Source: Myxococcota bacterium (GTDB lineage: Bacteria > Myxococcota_A > UBA796). From it: a stretch of DNA of 64,000 bases. Below, piece after piece: positions 17,513 through 25,986 of this stretch. The notes under the pieces were generated by a model that ran no database searches, had not been told where the DNA came from, and saw nothing but the letters and a program-made list of their open reading frames with translations. The translations under genes and the position numbers were made by a program. The first letter of the stretch is position 1, and each line of letters begins with the position of its first letter. Location: assembly GCA_029251165.1 (NCBI GenBank), contig JAQXDW010000067.1:62001-126000 (forward strand), written 5' to 3'.

Positions 17513-17555
17513 GCGGCAGTCCCTAACCCGCCGGCTACCGGGGTAGGGTGGTCAC

Positions 17556-18128
17556 ATGGGCTCCGGTCTGATCATCGCCGCGCTGCTGTCGGGCTGCCGA
17601 CAAGAGACTCCAGTGCTCACCGGGATTCCGGCGGAGGCGCTGCTGGAGAGAACAGCCTCGGCTGCGGAGCGGCGAGACCAGCTCTCTGAGGACCTCCCCG
17701 ACATCGACACCGTTCCCTATGCGCTCCCTGATGGGGTCTACATCGACGTCAGCCGACTCACCAGTCGCCCATTTCGCGACAGCCGGGATGAGATCGGCGA
17801 TCAGCTCGGCGAGCTGATCAGCACCCGCACGCTGCACGATGGGATCACAGAGATGGCCTTCGAGCGCGCCGTGATTCGACTGCTCGACGACCACATCTTC
17901 ATGCTCCGCGTCTCCCTGCCAGAGCCCATGCGCCGCAGCGAGTCTCTTCAGCTCCTCGGCTTCCCACTGTTCGTCGATCGATACCTTTCCTTTCACCGAG
18001 AGTTCCGCCTCAACCACACATGGGACTTCCGGCGGATCCGCCTCAAGCGTGAGGCGGCCCGTTCAGAGATGATTACCGAAATTGAAGCCTGGAAGTGGAT
18101 CCCTGGCGAGCATTCTCAGCGGCGCTGA
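17556..18128 (+). CDS. Lipoprotein of unknown function
   Basis: The 190-residue protein begins M-G-S-G-L-I-I-A-A-L-L-S-G-C, a very short lipoprotein signal with Cys14 as the lipid site. The mature part is rich in Arg, Asp and Glu, mixed alpha/beta, with no motif I recognise. A GGTAGGGTGG element precedes the ATG. It is divergent from moaD by 43 nt and overlaps the 3-prime end of the following minus-strand gene by 13 nt. Confidence 0.65.
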   Translation: MGSGLIIAALLSGCRQETPVLTGIPAEALLERTASAAERRDQLSEDLPDIDTVPYALPDGVYIDVSRLTSRPFRDSRDEIGDQLGELISTRTLHDGITEMAFERAVIRLLDDHIFMLRVSLPEPMRRSESLQLLGFPLFVDRYLSFHREFRLNHTWDFRRIRLKREAARSEMITEIEAWKWIPGEHSQRR

Positions 18129-18673
18129 CCGACGCCGATGTGACCGCCGAGCTCGACACAGACGTACAGCGGCGGTCCGTTGTCATCAACCAGCCAGGAG
18201 ATGCCGCCGTCGACATGAAGCGCGAGCCGATCTGCAAGCCCAAACAGCGCCAGCTCAGTCGGCAGCGAGAGCCCACCGCCGACCTCCAGACCGCTGCGGT
18301 GCCGGATCCCCTCAGCACTCCCGAGGATCCCGCCGAGTGGATCTTCGGAGAAGACCGCGATCGGGGTCTCGTGGTTGTGGGCAAATCCAACACGCCAGTA
18401 CACCGTCTCAGCGGACGTGAAGCGGGCCCCAAAAAACAAGGCACCAGCGGAGCGGGTGTCCTCCGTAAGCAGACCCTCTCGGGCCGCAGCCTCAAGCGCT
18501 GCGCGCTCGCCATGGACCGTGATCCGCCCGCTGAGAAAGCCGCCTGCAGAGAGCGCATCGGTCACGCCCTGAGGCCCACCAACCAAGCCGCCTGCCGCGC
18601 CGTGGAGTCGGACGAGGTAAGCGTCTGGCTCATCGGCAGACCCCGTGAAGATGAGCAGCAGGTTCGTCAGCAT
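18116..18673 (-). CDS. Small predicted outer-membrane beta-barrel protein
   Basis: The 185-residue protein has a short hydrophobic N-terminus (M-L-T-N-L-L-L-I-F-T-G-S-A) and repeated amphipathic strands such as A-L-F-F-G-A-R-F, Y-W-R-V-G-F-A-H, S-G-L-E-V-G-G-G-L-S-L and A-L-H-V-D-G-G-I-S-W, ending Y-V-C-V-E-L-G-G-H-I-G-V-G. This looks like a small porin-type barrel. A plus-strand frame across the same DNA collides with the rubrerythrin-like gene and is rejected. No family name is assigned. Confidence 0.6.
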   Translation of the reverse strand: MLTNLLLIFTGSADEPDAYLVRLHGAAGGLVGGPQGVTDALSAGGFLSGRITVHGERAALEAAAREGLLTEDTRSAGALFFGARFTSAETVYWRVGFAHNHETPIAVFSEDPLGGILGSAEGIRHRSGLEVGGGLSLPTELALFGLADRLALHVDGGISWLVDDNGPPLYVCVELGGHIGVGQRR

Positions 18674-18720
18674 GTCGCGCTCGAATTGGATAGAAGAAAG
18701 AGCCCCATGGAGCCTCCACC

Positions 18721-19140
18721 ATGCCTGATCTTGCCGGCAGCAACACCCTCGCTAACCTCAAGCAAGCCTTCGCGGTCGAGAGTCAGGCGATCTGGCGATA
18801 CCGCTACTTTGCCACCATCGCGGACTTTGAGGGCCACACAGACGTCGCGCAGTTCTTCAGCGAGGTCGCTGAGAGCGATGCAGTCAACGCCCATGGCCAC
18901 CTCGACTTCATCAAGACAGTCGGCGACCCCGTCACCGGGACCCCAATCGGCGAGACCAGCGGCAACCTCGTCGCAGCCATGACCGCCGATCTCATGCATG
19001 CCCGAGACCTCTACCCAGCGATGGCAGCGGAGGCCCGGAGCGAGGGATTTGCCGATATCGCGGACTGGTTTGAGGTGCTCGCAAAGTCCAAGCGGCGCCA
19101 TGCCGGACTCTTCCAGAAGATCTCCGACTCACTCGGCTGA
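18721..19140 (+). CDS. Rubrerythrin-like di-iron protein without rubredoxin domain
   Basis: This 139-residue four-helix ferritin-like protein has carboxylate and histidine motifs consistent with rubrerythrin (F-A-V-E-S-Q-A-I-W-R-Y, E-V-A-E-S-D-A-V-N-A-H-G-H, and later R-H-A-G-L-F-Q). The C-terminal rubredoxin module is absent. Such proteins reduce peroxide using a di-iron site. Its position 71 nt before nickel superoxide dismutase, on the same strand, suggests that superoxide and peroxide removal are encoded together. A GGAG precedes the ATG. Confidence 0.8.
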   Translation: MPDLAGSNTLANLKQAFAVESQAIWRYRYFATIADFEGHTDVAQFFSEVAESDAVNAHGHLDFIKTVGDPVTGTPIGETSGNLVAAMTADLMHARDLYPAMAAEARSEGFADIADWFEVLAKSKRRHAGLFQKISDSLG

Positions 19141-19211
19141 GTCGGTCTGGAAATATCTGTTATCTGTCTATGGACACAACCCAGTCTGCATTCCATTCCA
19201 GCGAGGTTTAT

Positions 19212-19679
19212 ATGCTCAAGAAGACCATCAAGAAGTTCATCGGCCAGCTCCCCGAAGCCGAGGCGCACTGTGACGGCCCATGCGGTGTCTACGATCCAGC
19301 ATCTGCACGCATCGCAGCCGAGGCTGTCCGCTCGATGACCAAGAAGATCTCCGCGATGACCCCGCCGGACACCAACGATGCTGTCGCGTGGGCCAACTAC
19401 AGCAACACCATGTCGCGCTACATCGCAATCAAGGAAGAGGAAGCACACAAGGCCAAGGAGCAGATCCTCGTGCTGTGGACTGACTTCTTCAAGCCCCAGC
19501 ACCTCGAGGCCCATCCCGATCTGCACACCAAGATCTGGAACGCCACCAAGCTCTGCAGTGCCTGCAAGGTCAACGTCAGCAACGAGAACGCTCAGGCGCT
19601 GATGGATGCCATCGAGGACATCCACACCATCTTCTGGGGCATCAAGGGCCGTGACATCACCTGGTACACCGCCAGCTGA
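19212..19679 (+). CDS. sodN: Nickel superoxide dismutase precursor
   Basis: The 155-residue protein carries the unmistakable Ni-hook H19-C20-D-G-P-C24-G-V-Y-D after an 18-residue basic leader. After leader removal His1, Cys2 and Cys6 bind nickel, as in Streptomyces NiSOD (H-C-D-L-P-C-G-V-Y-D-P-A). The remainder is the four-helix bundle. The frame is open further upstream, but GAGG before the ATG at 19212 and the leader length support this start. It is followed by its maturation protease and a nickel permease. NiSOD is sporadically distributed, so horizontal spread of the cassette is plausible. Confidence 0.95.
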   Translation: MLKKTIKKFIGQLPEAEAHCDGPCGVYDPASARIAAEAVRSMTKKISAMTPPDTNDAVAWANYSNTMSRYIAIKEEEAHKAKEQILVLWTDFFKPQHLEAHPDLHTKIWNATKLCSACKVNVSNENAQALMDAIEDIHTIFWGIKGRDITWYTAS

Positions 19680-19697
19680 TCGAATCTGGAGGGTCGA

Positions 19698-20045
19698 GTG
19701 ACACTCTCGGCCCTCTGGCATCTCATCCAATGGAGCCTGCGCCGTCGGCGCGGGTTTCGTGTTTCCGGGCGCAGCATGTTGCCGCTGCTGAGCCCAGAGG
19801 ATGTCGTGCTGATCGCCCCACACACCGCCCCCTCGCCGGGCGATGTGGTCCTGACTCGACACCCGCTCCGAGCCGACGTCCAGATCGTCAAGCGGCTGAG
19901 TCACTTCACCGATGATGGCCGTCTGTTTGTGCTCGGGGACAACCCAACAGAGAGCACCGACAGCCGCTCATTTGGAACCATCAGCCCCGAACTCCTCCTC
20001 GGCAGGGTGGTGCTCCGGCTGACCTCAGGTGTGCTGACATGCTAA
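19698..20045 (+). CDS. sodX: Nickel-type superoxide dismutase maturation protease SodX
   Basis: The 115-residue S24/S26-type peptidase has nucleophile Ser26 in S-G-R-S-M-L-P-L-L and a general-base Lys65 in V-Q-I-V-K-R-L, then G-D-N-P-x-x-S-x-D-S-R, the signal-peptidase box. It is expected to remove the NiSOD leader so that His1 and Cys2 can bind nickel. GTG at 19698 follows a GGAGGG by four bases. Its last codons overlap the start of the permease gene. Confidence 0.9.
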   Translation: MTLSALWHLIQWSLRRRRGFRVSGRSMLPLLSPEDVVLIAPHTAPSPGDVVLTRHPLRADVQIVKRLSHFTDDGRLFVLGDNPTESTDSRSFGTISPELLLGRVVLRLTSGVLTC

Positions 20046-20725
20046 GCCTCACCGCCGCAGTGACTGCTGGGACAGCCGCTGGCGCAGCCCACGTCGTCTC
20101 CGGTCCAGACCACCTCGCCGCCCTCGCCCCCATGTCCGCCCACAGCCCGCAGCATGCCATGCGAACCGGGGCATCCTGGGGACTGGGGCACGGCATCGGG
20201 GTCGTGGTCCTGGGTGGTCTCGGACAGCTCGCGCGGGACGTCATCGACATCCAGCGCATCTCAGCATTCTCAGAGCTGATGGTCGGCTTTCTCCTGCTGG
20301 GCATCGGGCTGTGGGCGCTCAAGCGTGCCTCTGACATCGCGGTTCACAGCCACGACCACACCCACGGCGGCAGCACTCACCAGCACCTCCACGTCCACGC
20401 CGCGCAAGAACACAGTCCAGCAAGACATTCCAACCACAGCCACGCAGCCTTCTGGGTCGGTGCGCTGCACGGCACCGCTGGTGGCGGTCACCTCCTCGGC
20501 GTCCTCCCCTCTTTAGCCCTGCCGCCGACGCAGGCCGCGGGCTACCTCACGGCCTACCTCGTGGCAGCTGTGGCCTCGATGACTGCGTTCTCCTTTATGA
20601 TCGGACGCATCACCGGACGACATGGCCCCCGCACTCTCCGGCGCATTCTCCAAGGAACCGCGGCAGCCTCTGCGATCATCGGGGTTGCCTGGATCGGTAT
20701 CGGACTGACCGCATCGCTCAGCTGA
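20039..20725 (+). CDS. Nickel/cobalt permease-like membrane protein
   Basis: The 228-residue protein has about six transmembrane helices, the motif V-S-G-P-D-H-L-A-A-L in helix I, G-L-G-H-G-I-G-V in helix II, and a strongly His-rich loop at about 103-135 (H-S-H-D-H-T-H, H-Q-H-L-H-V-H) typical of NicO/UreH-type nickel transporters. The ATG lies inside the last codons of sodX (ATGCTAA), so the two are translationally coupled. The context predicts that it supplies nickel for SodN. Its stop overlaps the converging murG stop by 8 nt. Confidence 0.8.
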   Translation: MLSLTAAVTAGTAAGAAHVVSGPDHLAALAPMSAHSPQHAMRTGASWGLGHGIGVVVLGGLGQLARDVIDIQRISAFSELMVGFLLLGIGLWALKRASDIAVHSHDHTHGGSTHQHLHVHAAQEHSPARHSNHSHAAFWVGALHGTAGGGHLLGVLPSLALPPTQAAGYLTAYLVAAVASMTAFSFMIGRITGRHGPRTLRRILQGTAAASAIIGVAWIGIGLTASLS

Positions 20726-21809
20726 ACCGCCCCTCGATGAGGTCGGCGACCATGCCAGCGGTGTCCGGCTGTCCGAGCGACTTCGCGGACTCCGACATCA
20801 CCGAGAGCCGCTCTGCGCTCGACAGCAGCGCATCGATCTCGATGACCGTGCTGGAGACATCGAGGTCTCGCTCGACGACCACAACCGCTGCACCGGCCGA
20901 CTCCAGGCCCCGCGCGTTGGCCTCCTGGTGATTGTCGGTGACGTTGGGAGAGGGAACCAGAATTGAGGGCTTTCCGAGAACGGTCAGCTCAGCAAGGGTC
21001 GAGCTCCCCGCGCGACACAGCACGAGATCGGCAGCCGCATAGGCATCGCCCATGCGGTCCTCATAGCCCACCAGAATGACCCCCTCGGGAAGCACTCCGA
21101 GGCTCGAGGTGATCTCCTTGAGGTAGCGCGGCCCCGTGATCCAGATGATCTGCCAGGCGCGATCCGTGAGTGCGGCTCCAGCCGCAGCGAGCTGGTTGAT
21201 GGTGGCCGCGCCGAGCGAGCCGCCGACGACGAGAAGAGTCGACCGCGCCGGATCGATGCCGTAGCGGGCCGCAGCGGCGCTCCGATCTCCCTGGAGCACC
21301 CTCGGGTTGACCGGACAGCCGACGACCTCGCGGGGGGCATCTCCAGGCAGCTTCGCGCCGGTCTGCTCGTAGGTCACCATGACCAGGTCTGCAAACCGCG
21401 CACAGAGCTTGTTCGCCATACCCGGCGTCACGTTTGACTCATGAATGATCCTGGGAATACCAAGGGTCCAGGCTGCAAGAACCGGGGGCGCTGCGATGTA
21501 GCCGCCGACACCAAGCACCAGGGTCGCGCCGGACTTCTTGAGCTCGCGGCGGCTATACAGGATCGTCTTGAGGAGGCCGAGGGCAAACCGAATCTTGGAG
21601 GCCAGCCCAGCTCGCGGGTACTGGAGCGCCGGGATCGCGGTGAACGGCACCCCTCGCTGCGGAGCGACCCTTCCCTCAAGCCGATCGGCATCGCCAAAAT
21701 ACAGCAAGGTGTGTCCACGCTCGGAGAGCGCCTCGCCCATCGCTAAGGCGGGATAGACGTGACCGCCCGTTCCTCCACCGGCCAGCACCACAGTCAGCTT
21801 GTCTGCCAC
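20718..21809 (-). CDS. murG: MurG, UDP-GlcNAc:undecaprenyl-PP-MurNAc-pentapeptide transferase
   Basis: This 363-residue GT-B enzyme has the MurG signatures G-G-G-T-G-G-H-V-Y-P-A-L-A, G-V-G-G-Y, H-E-S-N-V-T-P-G and the sugar-nucleotide motif C-R-A-G-S-S-T-L-A-E-L with D-N-H-Q-E-A-N-A. It makes lipid II on the cytoplasmic side of the membrane. GTG at 21809 with GGAGA is preferred to an ATG eleven codons upstream. It is solitary here, with no mur, fts or ddl gene beside it. Confidence 0.88.
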   Translation of the reverse strand: MADKLTVVLAGGGTGGHVYPALAMGEALSERGHTLLYFGDADRLEGRVAPQRGVPFTAIPALQYPRAGLASKIRFALGLLKTILYSRRELKKSGATLVLGVGGYIAAPPVLAAWTLGIPRIIHESNVTPGMANKLCARFADLVMVTYEQTGAKLPGDAPREVVGCPVNPRVLQGDRSAAAARYGIDPARSTLLVVGGSLGAATINQLAAAGAALTDRAWQIIWITGPRYLKEITSSLGVLPEGVILVGYEDRMGDAYAAADLVLCRAGSSTLAELTVLGKPSILVPSPNVTDNHQEANARGLESAGAAVVVVERDLDVSSTVIEIDALLSSAERLSVMSESAKSLGQPDTAGMVADLIEGRFS

Positions 21810-21937
21810 AGTATCTCCCCGTTCTCTGCACCGTTGGTACACACATAATCAAGAAGGCGTCGGAAAGTCTGTAAGGAACCATTGTCGCGTGGCGTTGTCG
21901 AGTGGGTTCAGCCCGAAACCACTCACAGGAGAGTTCA

Positions 21938-23332
21938 ATGCAGCGCTGGCAGCTCACCACCGGACTCGCGGCAGGCGCCTTGCTTGCTGCCATCTTTGCG
22001 CCCTCGCTCGTCCAAGAGGCGGCGGTCACGAAGCCGACACCCGTCCCCAAGCCCCTTGCCGAGGTCTTGCCTGAGCCGGTCGCAGCCTCTGGCGGCAGCC
22101 TGCACCTCAATGCCGGACTCGACCAGGGCTCGCTGATGCAGTCTTCGGGTGAGGACCGCTTCCTGGTCATCGAGGTCTCCGCAGATGACATCGAGGGCTC
22201 TGAGCGCCTGCCAGTCCACCTCGCGGTGGTCATGGACACCTCGGGCTCGATGGGTGGAAAGGGCAAGATCACCAACGCACGGATGGCAGCCAGCGAATTG
22301 GTCGGGCTCCTCGGCCCCGACGACACGATGTCGCTGGTGACCTTCAGCGACAAGGCTGAGGTCCTCATCGAGACCACCGGGGCAGCCGAAGCCAGCCGCA
22401 TGCAGCTCCTCATCTCCGGCATCAAGCCGGGCGGCGGAACCAACCTCTACGATGGACTGACCAAGGGGCAGGCGCTCCTCAGCGACGACACCATTGAAGG
22501 GGTCAAGCGCGTTGTGCTGCTGAGCGACGGGATGGCCAACCTCGGTGTCACCAACCCTGACGCGCTGATACGCCGCTCTGGTGATCAGCTCCTCAAGGGC
22601 ATCACCGTCAGCGGACTGGGGCTCGGCCTGGACTACAACGAGGATCTACTCGCCGCGATGTCCGACGCTGGCGGCGGAGGCTACCACTTCGTCGAGCGCC
22701 CAGGTCAGCTCTCCGACCTGTTCTCCGCAGAGCTGGCCCAGATGGGTGCGGTCGCCGGGCGCAGCACCACCGTCGATATCAACCTCGCCGATGGGGTCGA
22801 GCTGCTGGAGCTCTACGGCTACGAAGGAGCCCGTGAAAAAGACGGCTACAGCGTGTTCCTCGGAGACGTCCACGGCGGCAGCGTGCGCAAGATTGTCGCC
22901 CGGGTTCGCGTGGATGACCGTCAGCTCGGTGAGCACGACGTCGCACAGATCTCGCTTCGCTACAGCGATCCGGTGGACCACACGGCACTGGCGGTGTCCG
23001 CGACGGTCAATGCGACCATCACCGCCAGCGAGGCCGTCGCCAGCCACTCCATTGACGCGCGACGCGGCTCAGCAGCAGCCTCCGCAGCGGCTGCAAAGAT
23101 GCTCGATGAGGGTGCCCGTGAGCTGCAGAACGGCAACAAAGCCGAGGCCACCGCCCGACTCCAGGAAGGAGAGCACCTGCTCCGCTCCCTCTCGCGCCGC
23201 TACGATTCACCGGCCCTCGAAGAGATCGCCGATGACTTTGCGGTCCAGCAGGCGGACTTCGACCGCTCCGCCGAGGGACACTACGAGGTCAAGAAGGCCA
23301 AGGAGTCTGCACGTGGCTACAGCCGCTACTGA
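21938..23332 (+). CDS. Exported von Willebrand factor A domain protein
   Basis: The 464-residue protein has an N-terminal hydrophobic anchor (about 6-22) and a Pro-rich linker, then a VWA domain with an intact MIDAS (M-D-T-S-G-S-M-G, later G-G-T-N-L and L-S-D-G). A beta-rich region and an Ala/Glu-rich C-terminal helical segment ending in a Lys/Glu-rich tail follow. This matches periplasmic VWA proteins of the YfbK type. AGGAGAG precedes the ATG. The next gene starts 20 nt before its stop, so the two are coupled and may interact. Confidence 0.8.
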   Translation: MQRWQLTTGLAAGALLAAIFAPSLVQEAAVTKPTPVPKPLAEVLPEPVAASGGSLHLNAGLDQGSLMQSSGEDRFLVIEVSADDIEGSERLPVHLAVVMDTSGSMGGKGKITNARMAASELVGLLGPDDTMSLVTFSDKAEVLIETTGAAEASRMQLLISGIKPGGGTNLYDGLTKGQALLSDDTIEGVKRVVLLSDGMANLGVTNPDALIRRSGDQLLKGITVSGLGLGLDYNEDLLAAMSDAGGGGYHFVERPGQLSDLFSAELAQMGAVAGRSTTVDINLADGVELLELYGYEGAREKDGYSVFLGDVHGGSVRKIVARVRVDDRQLGEHDVAQISLRYSDPVDHTALAVSATVNATITASEAVASHSIDARRGSAAASAAAAKMLDEGARELQNGNKAEATARLQEGEHLLRSLSRRYDSPALEEIADDFAVQQADFDRSAEGHYEVKKAKESARGYSRY

Positions 23333-24431
23333 GCCCAGCCTGCCCACGGTCGGACGCTACCGACTGCCAGCAGTAGACGGACGCCCCCTCCTGAGCCGAC
23401 AGCTCACCTGGACGGCATGCCAGGCCGCCGCTGCTGCGGGACTCACCGCTGCTGGCTTCGCCAACGGACATCCAGCGCTCGCAGTGGGCGGCTCCCTGAG
23501 CGCAGCAGTCCTCGCCATCGGCTATCGCAGCCCAGCGAAGGCCGCGGCCATCGTCGCGGCCACCCTTGGCGGGATCTGGACCCTCTCCCTCCTGCCAGCA
23601 ACCAACGGCGGCGCGGTCGGCATCTCTGGTGTACAGGTTCTACTCGCTGGCGGCATCATCGGCGCCGGGCTTGCGTGGATGCGCACCGACCTCGATCGCT
23701 GGCAGCTCATCCAGACCACCCTCGCCGGTATCGCCACGGTCGGCCTGGGGTGGTGGGCATCCATCCGGCTCCTCGGAGGTATGCCCACAGAGCCCCTCGC
23801 TGCTGGACTTCACGGTGTCCTCTTCGGACTGCTCGCCAGCCAGCTCACCGTGGTCGCCGCGCTGCGCTACAGCGTCACCCAGCGCATCCCGTCCCCCCGC
23901 AGGATCAAAGCCGCCCTTGCTCCCCAATACCAGCCCCCCTGCATCAAGGCACACCGACTCGACACAGCGCTTGCGGCCCATGCCTCGGACGACGACATCC
24001 GCGACGGACTCGGTGAGGTTGCGGCCTGGATCTATAAGCTGCAGTGGAGCCTGCAGGTCATAGACAGGGAGATCGAGGCGATCAGCGACATGGATCTCCA
24101 GACCCGAATCGCACAGCTCTACGCCGACGCCGAGCAGAGCGACGATGAATTTGTGGTCGAGCGGTGCGTCGCCGCCGCAGGGCACTTGGAGAAGCTTCGC
24201 AGTCACCGCGAAGGACTCGCCCAGGAACGCAACCGAGTCGCTGCGCTGGTCGAGTACGCCGCAGCCTACCAGGAAGAAGCCCGAGCCGGACTCGTTCTCG
24301 CGCGAATGCAACCTGGAGACTACATCCCCGCACGCCTCAACGATGTCCTCGGCAGGCTCCGCGCTCACGCGCAAGCGCAGCGCGCCGCCCGAGACACCGC
24401 CAGAGAGCTGGCAGGGTTCGCGCATCCGTAG
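23313..24431 (+). CDS. Membrane protein with C-terminal coiled coil, partner of VWA gene
   Basis: The 372-residue product has about six transmembrane helices in residues 25-180 and then a charged, helical cytoplasmic half (about 200-370) predicted to form coiled coils (L-Q-V-I-D-R-E-I-E-A-I and L-E-K-L-R-S-H-R-E-G-L). GTG at 23313 has AAGGAG seven bases upstream and lies inside the VWA gene. The longer upstream frame is a shadow of that gene. I do not recognise the family. Confidence 0.6.
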   Translation: MATAATEPSLPTVGRYRLPAVDGRPLLSRQLTWTACQAAAAAGLTAAGFANGHPALAVGGSLSAAVLAIGYRSPAKAAAIVAATLGGIWTLSLLPATNGGAVGISGVQVLLAGGIIGAGLAWMRTDLDRWQLIQTTLAGIATVGLGWWASIRLLGGMPTEPLAAGLHGVLFGLLASQLTVVAALRYSVTQRIPSPRRIKAALAPQYQPPCIKAHRLDTALAAHASDDDIRDGLGEVAAWIYKLQWSLQVIDREIEAISDMDLQTRIAQLYADAEQSDDEFVVERCVAAAGHLEKLRSHREGLAQERNRVAALVEYAAAYQEEARAGLVLARMQPGDYIPARLNDVLGRLRAHAQAQRAARDTARELAGFAHP

Positions 24432-24449
24432 CAAAAGAGCCGCCGGACC

Positions 24450-24800
24450 TTACCCGCCAGCGTAGTCCTCTCCGAGGGCTGCTGTCAGTGCAGCCTCGTC
24501 GGTGATGAGCGTGCGCCAGTCCCCTTCCCCATCGACTCTCAGGCGACTGCGTGGTCCCATCGGCCCACCGCGCCACTCCACGACGATCTGCCGACCATCC
24601 ACCACGCCTTGGGCGATGAGCCGAGCCTGGAAGCCCGGCTCTGTGAGGCCGATTCCAAGCGCACCTGCAGCCTCAATCGCCTCAGAGACCTGATCGCGAA
24701 GGGACTGCTGCCAGAGCCGGTTGAAGAAGTAGACCGACCAGAGCGCGCCGATGAGGATGACGCATCCAGAAAGAATACTGTTGAGAACCGAGCCATCAAT
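24450..24800 (-). CDS. Small membrane protein without a standard start codon
   Basis: A frame of about 116 codons ends in TAA at 24450 and encodes a plausible protein: one transmembrane helix (V-L-N-S-I-L-S-G-C-V-I-L-I-G-A-L-W), then F-F-N-R-L-W-Q-Q-S-L, a soluble region with R-Q-I-V-V-E-W-R-G-G-P-M and the tail A-L-G-E-D-Y-A-G-G. There is no ATG, GTG or TTG in frame between the helix and an upstream TGA. The nearest candidate is ATT at 24800, about 12 bases after GAGGG inside the end of the MBL gene. Either ATT is used, or an indel hides the true start. It lies immediately downstream of the MBL-fold gene. No family is recognised. Confidence 0.5.
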   Translation of the reverse strand: MDGSVLNSILSGCVILIGALWSVYFFNRLWQQSLRDQVSEAIEAAGALGIGLTEPGFQARLIAQGVVDGRQIVVEWRGGPMGPRSRLRVDGEGDWRTLITDEAALTAALGEDYAGG

Positions 24801-24808
24801 GTAGGTCG

Positions 24809-25666
24809 CTATCCCTCGAGATCCAACGTCAAGCCCTCCCTGGCGAGAAAGACCCGGGGCTCAGTGGCAGTAGACCACTTTGCAGCGAGCTGATCGAGAG
24901 CCTCGTCAGACGCATCGGGTGCATGGTGGAACAGCGCGACCTGGCGCACCCCTGCCGCCTTCGCCAGCTTGACGGCATACTCGGGGTATGCGTGTCCCCA
25001 GGTCATCTTCTCGAGGTACTCCTCCCAGGAGAACATGGTGTCCATGATCAGGAGATCCGCCTCGGACATCGCCTTCAGCACCCGAGCCTCGGGTGCCGGC
25101 GGCGGCTTGTCTACGGTCAGTCCCTCGTCGGGACGGGCCAGGGGCGCGGTGTCGGTGAGGTAAACCACCACCTTGCCTTCACACTCGATTCGGTAGCCGC
25201 AGGAGCCGCCGGGGTGGTTGAGGCTCACACCATGAATTCGGTAAGGACCACGCTCGAAGACCCGACCAGGACGGACGCCCTCAAAGCGGATCTGAGCCGC
25301 GACATCGCGGATGCGCAGCGGATGGTAGATGCCGTTGAGGTATCGGCCAAGCTTGCTCTGGGCATCGACACCGCTGTAAGCCGGAACACAGACCGTCAGA
25401 TCACAGTTCGGGCTGAAGATGGGCCCGAAGAACGGGAAGCCGAACAGGTGATCCATGTGGAAGTGCGTGAACAACACTTCGACGTTTGGAACTTTTCGCG
25501 CGAGCAGATCCCAGCCGAGCGGACGTGCTCCGGTACCGCAGTCCAGAATTAACGGCGGCCCCTCCTTGGCCCGCACCTCGATGCACGAGCTGTTTCCACC
25601 ATACCGAGCGGTCGTAGGGCCCGGAACAGGGATCGAACCACGGACACCCCAGAAGCGAACCTTCAA
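24809..25666 (-). CDS. MBL-fold metal-dependent hydrolase
   Basis: The 285-residue metallo-beta-lactamase-fold protein opens with R-F-W-G-V-R-G-S-I-P-V-P-G and has the metal motif T-H-F-H-M-D-H, then later a His in S-L-N-H-P-G-G-S and D-T-A-P, with a final F-H-H-A-P-D. These features are shared with phosphodiesterase or RNase Z-like subgroups often fused to or near signalling genes in deltaproteobacteria. The TTG start has GGAGG six bases upstream, and no better ATG exists in frame. The substrate is not evident. Confidence 0.8.
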   Translation of the reverse strand: MKVRFWGVRGSIPVPGPTTARYGGNSSCIEVRAKEGPPLILDCGTGARPLGWDLLARKVPNVEVLFTHFHMDHLFGFPFFGPIFSPNCDLTVCVPAYSGVDAQSKLGRYLNGIYHPLRIRDVAAQIRFEGVRPGRVFERGPYRIHGVSLNHPGGSCGYRIECEGKVVVYLTDTAPLARPDEGLTVDKPPPAPEARVLKAMSEADLLIMDTMFSWEEYLEKMTWGHAYPEYAVKLAKAAGVRQVALFHHAPDASDEALDQLAAKWSTATEPRVFLAREGLTLDLEG

Positions 25667-25800
25667 GAACAGCCTCCATTGGGGTAACGGGGATCCATTG
25701 TGGGGAGTATCGGTAGATACCGCAGCATCACATGAATACTACCACGCTAGCAGACTGGGTGCAGCCTGGGAGAATCGAGGAAATTAAGAGAAACAAAGAA

Positions 25801-25828
25801 CGCCACCAAGAGAAACCTCTTGGTGGCG
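25801..25828 (-). terminator. Rho-independent terminator after tRNA-Arg
   Basis: A perfect 12-bp stem (cgccaccaagag / ctcttggtggcg) with a 4-nt loop begins seven bases beyond the tRNA 3-prime end and is followed on the minus strand by TTCTTTGTTTCTCTT. It is one of the strongest hairpins in the window. Confidence 0.9.
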
Positions 25829-25834
25829 AATCAG

Positions 25835-25908
<74 letters not shown>

Positions 25909-25986
25909 GCACAAGGCTTGTTTATCCAGTGGTGGTCTGAGGGGCAAGCCCCCAGACATATCCTCTGGGTGAAGAGATGCTGACGC

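Noticed and set aside
18095..18982. 295-codon plus-strand frame
   Set aside because: It overlaps both the minus-strand barrel gene and the rubrerythrin-like gene and has no coherent product.
22581..23312. Upstream part of the frame leading into the membrane/coiled-coil gene
   Set aside because: Ser/Arg/Pro-rich out-of-frame reading of the VWA gene; GTG at 23313 has a well-placed AAGGAG.
24539..24799. 86-codon minus-strand frame with ATG start
   Set aside because: Ser/Arg-rich; another frame across the same DNA gives a far more protein-like sequence with a transmembrane helix and natural stop.
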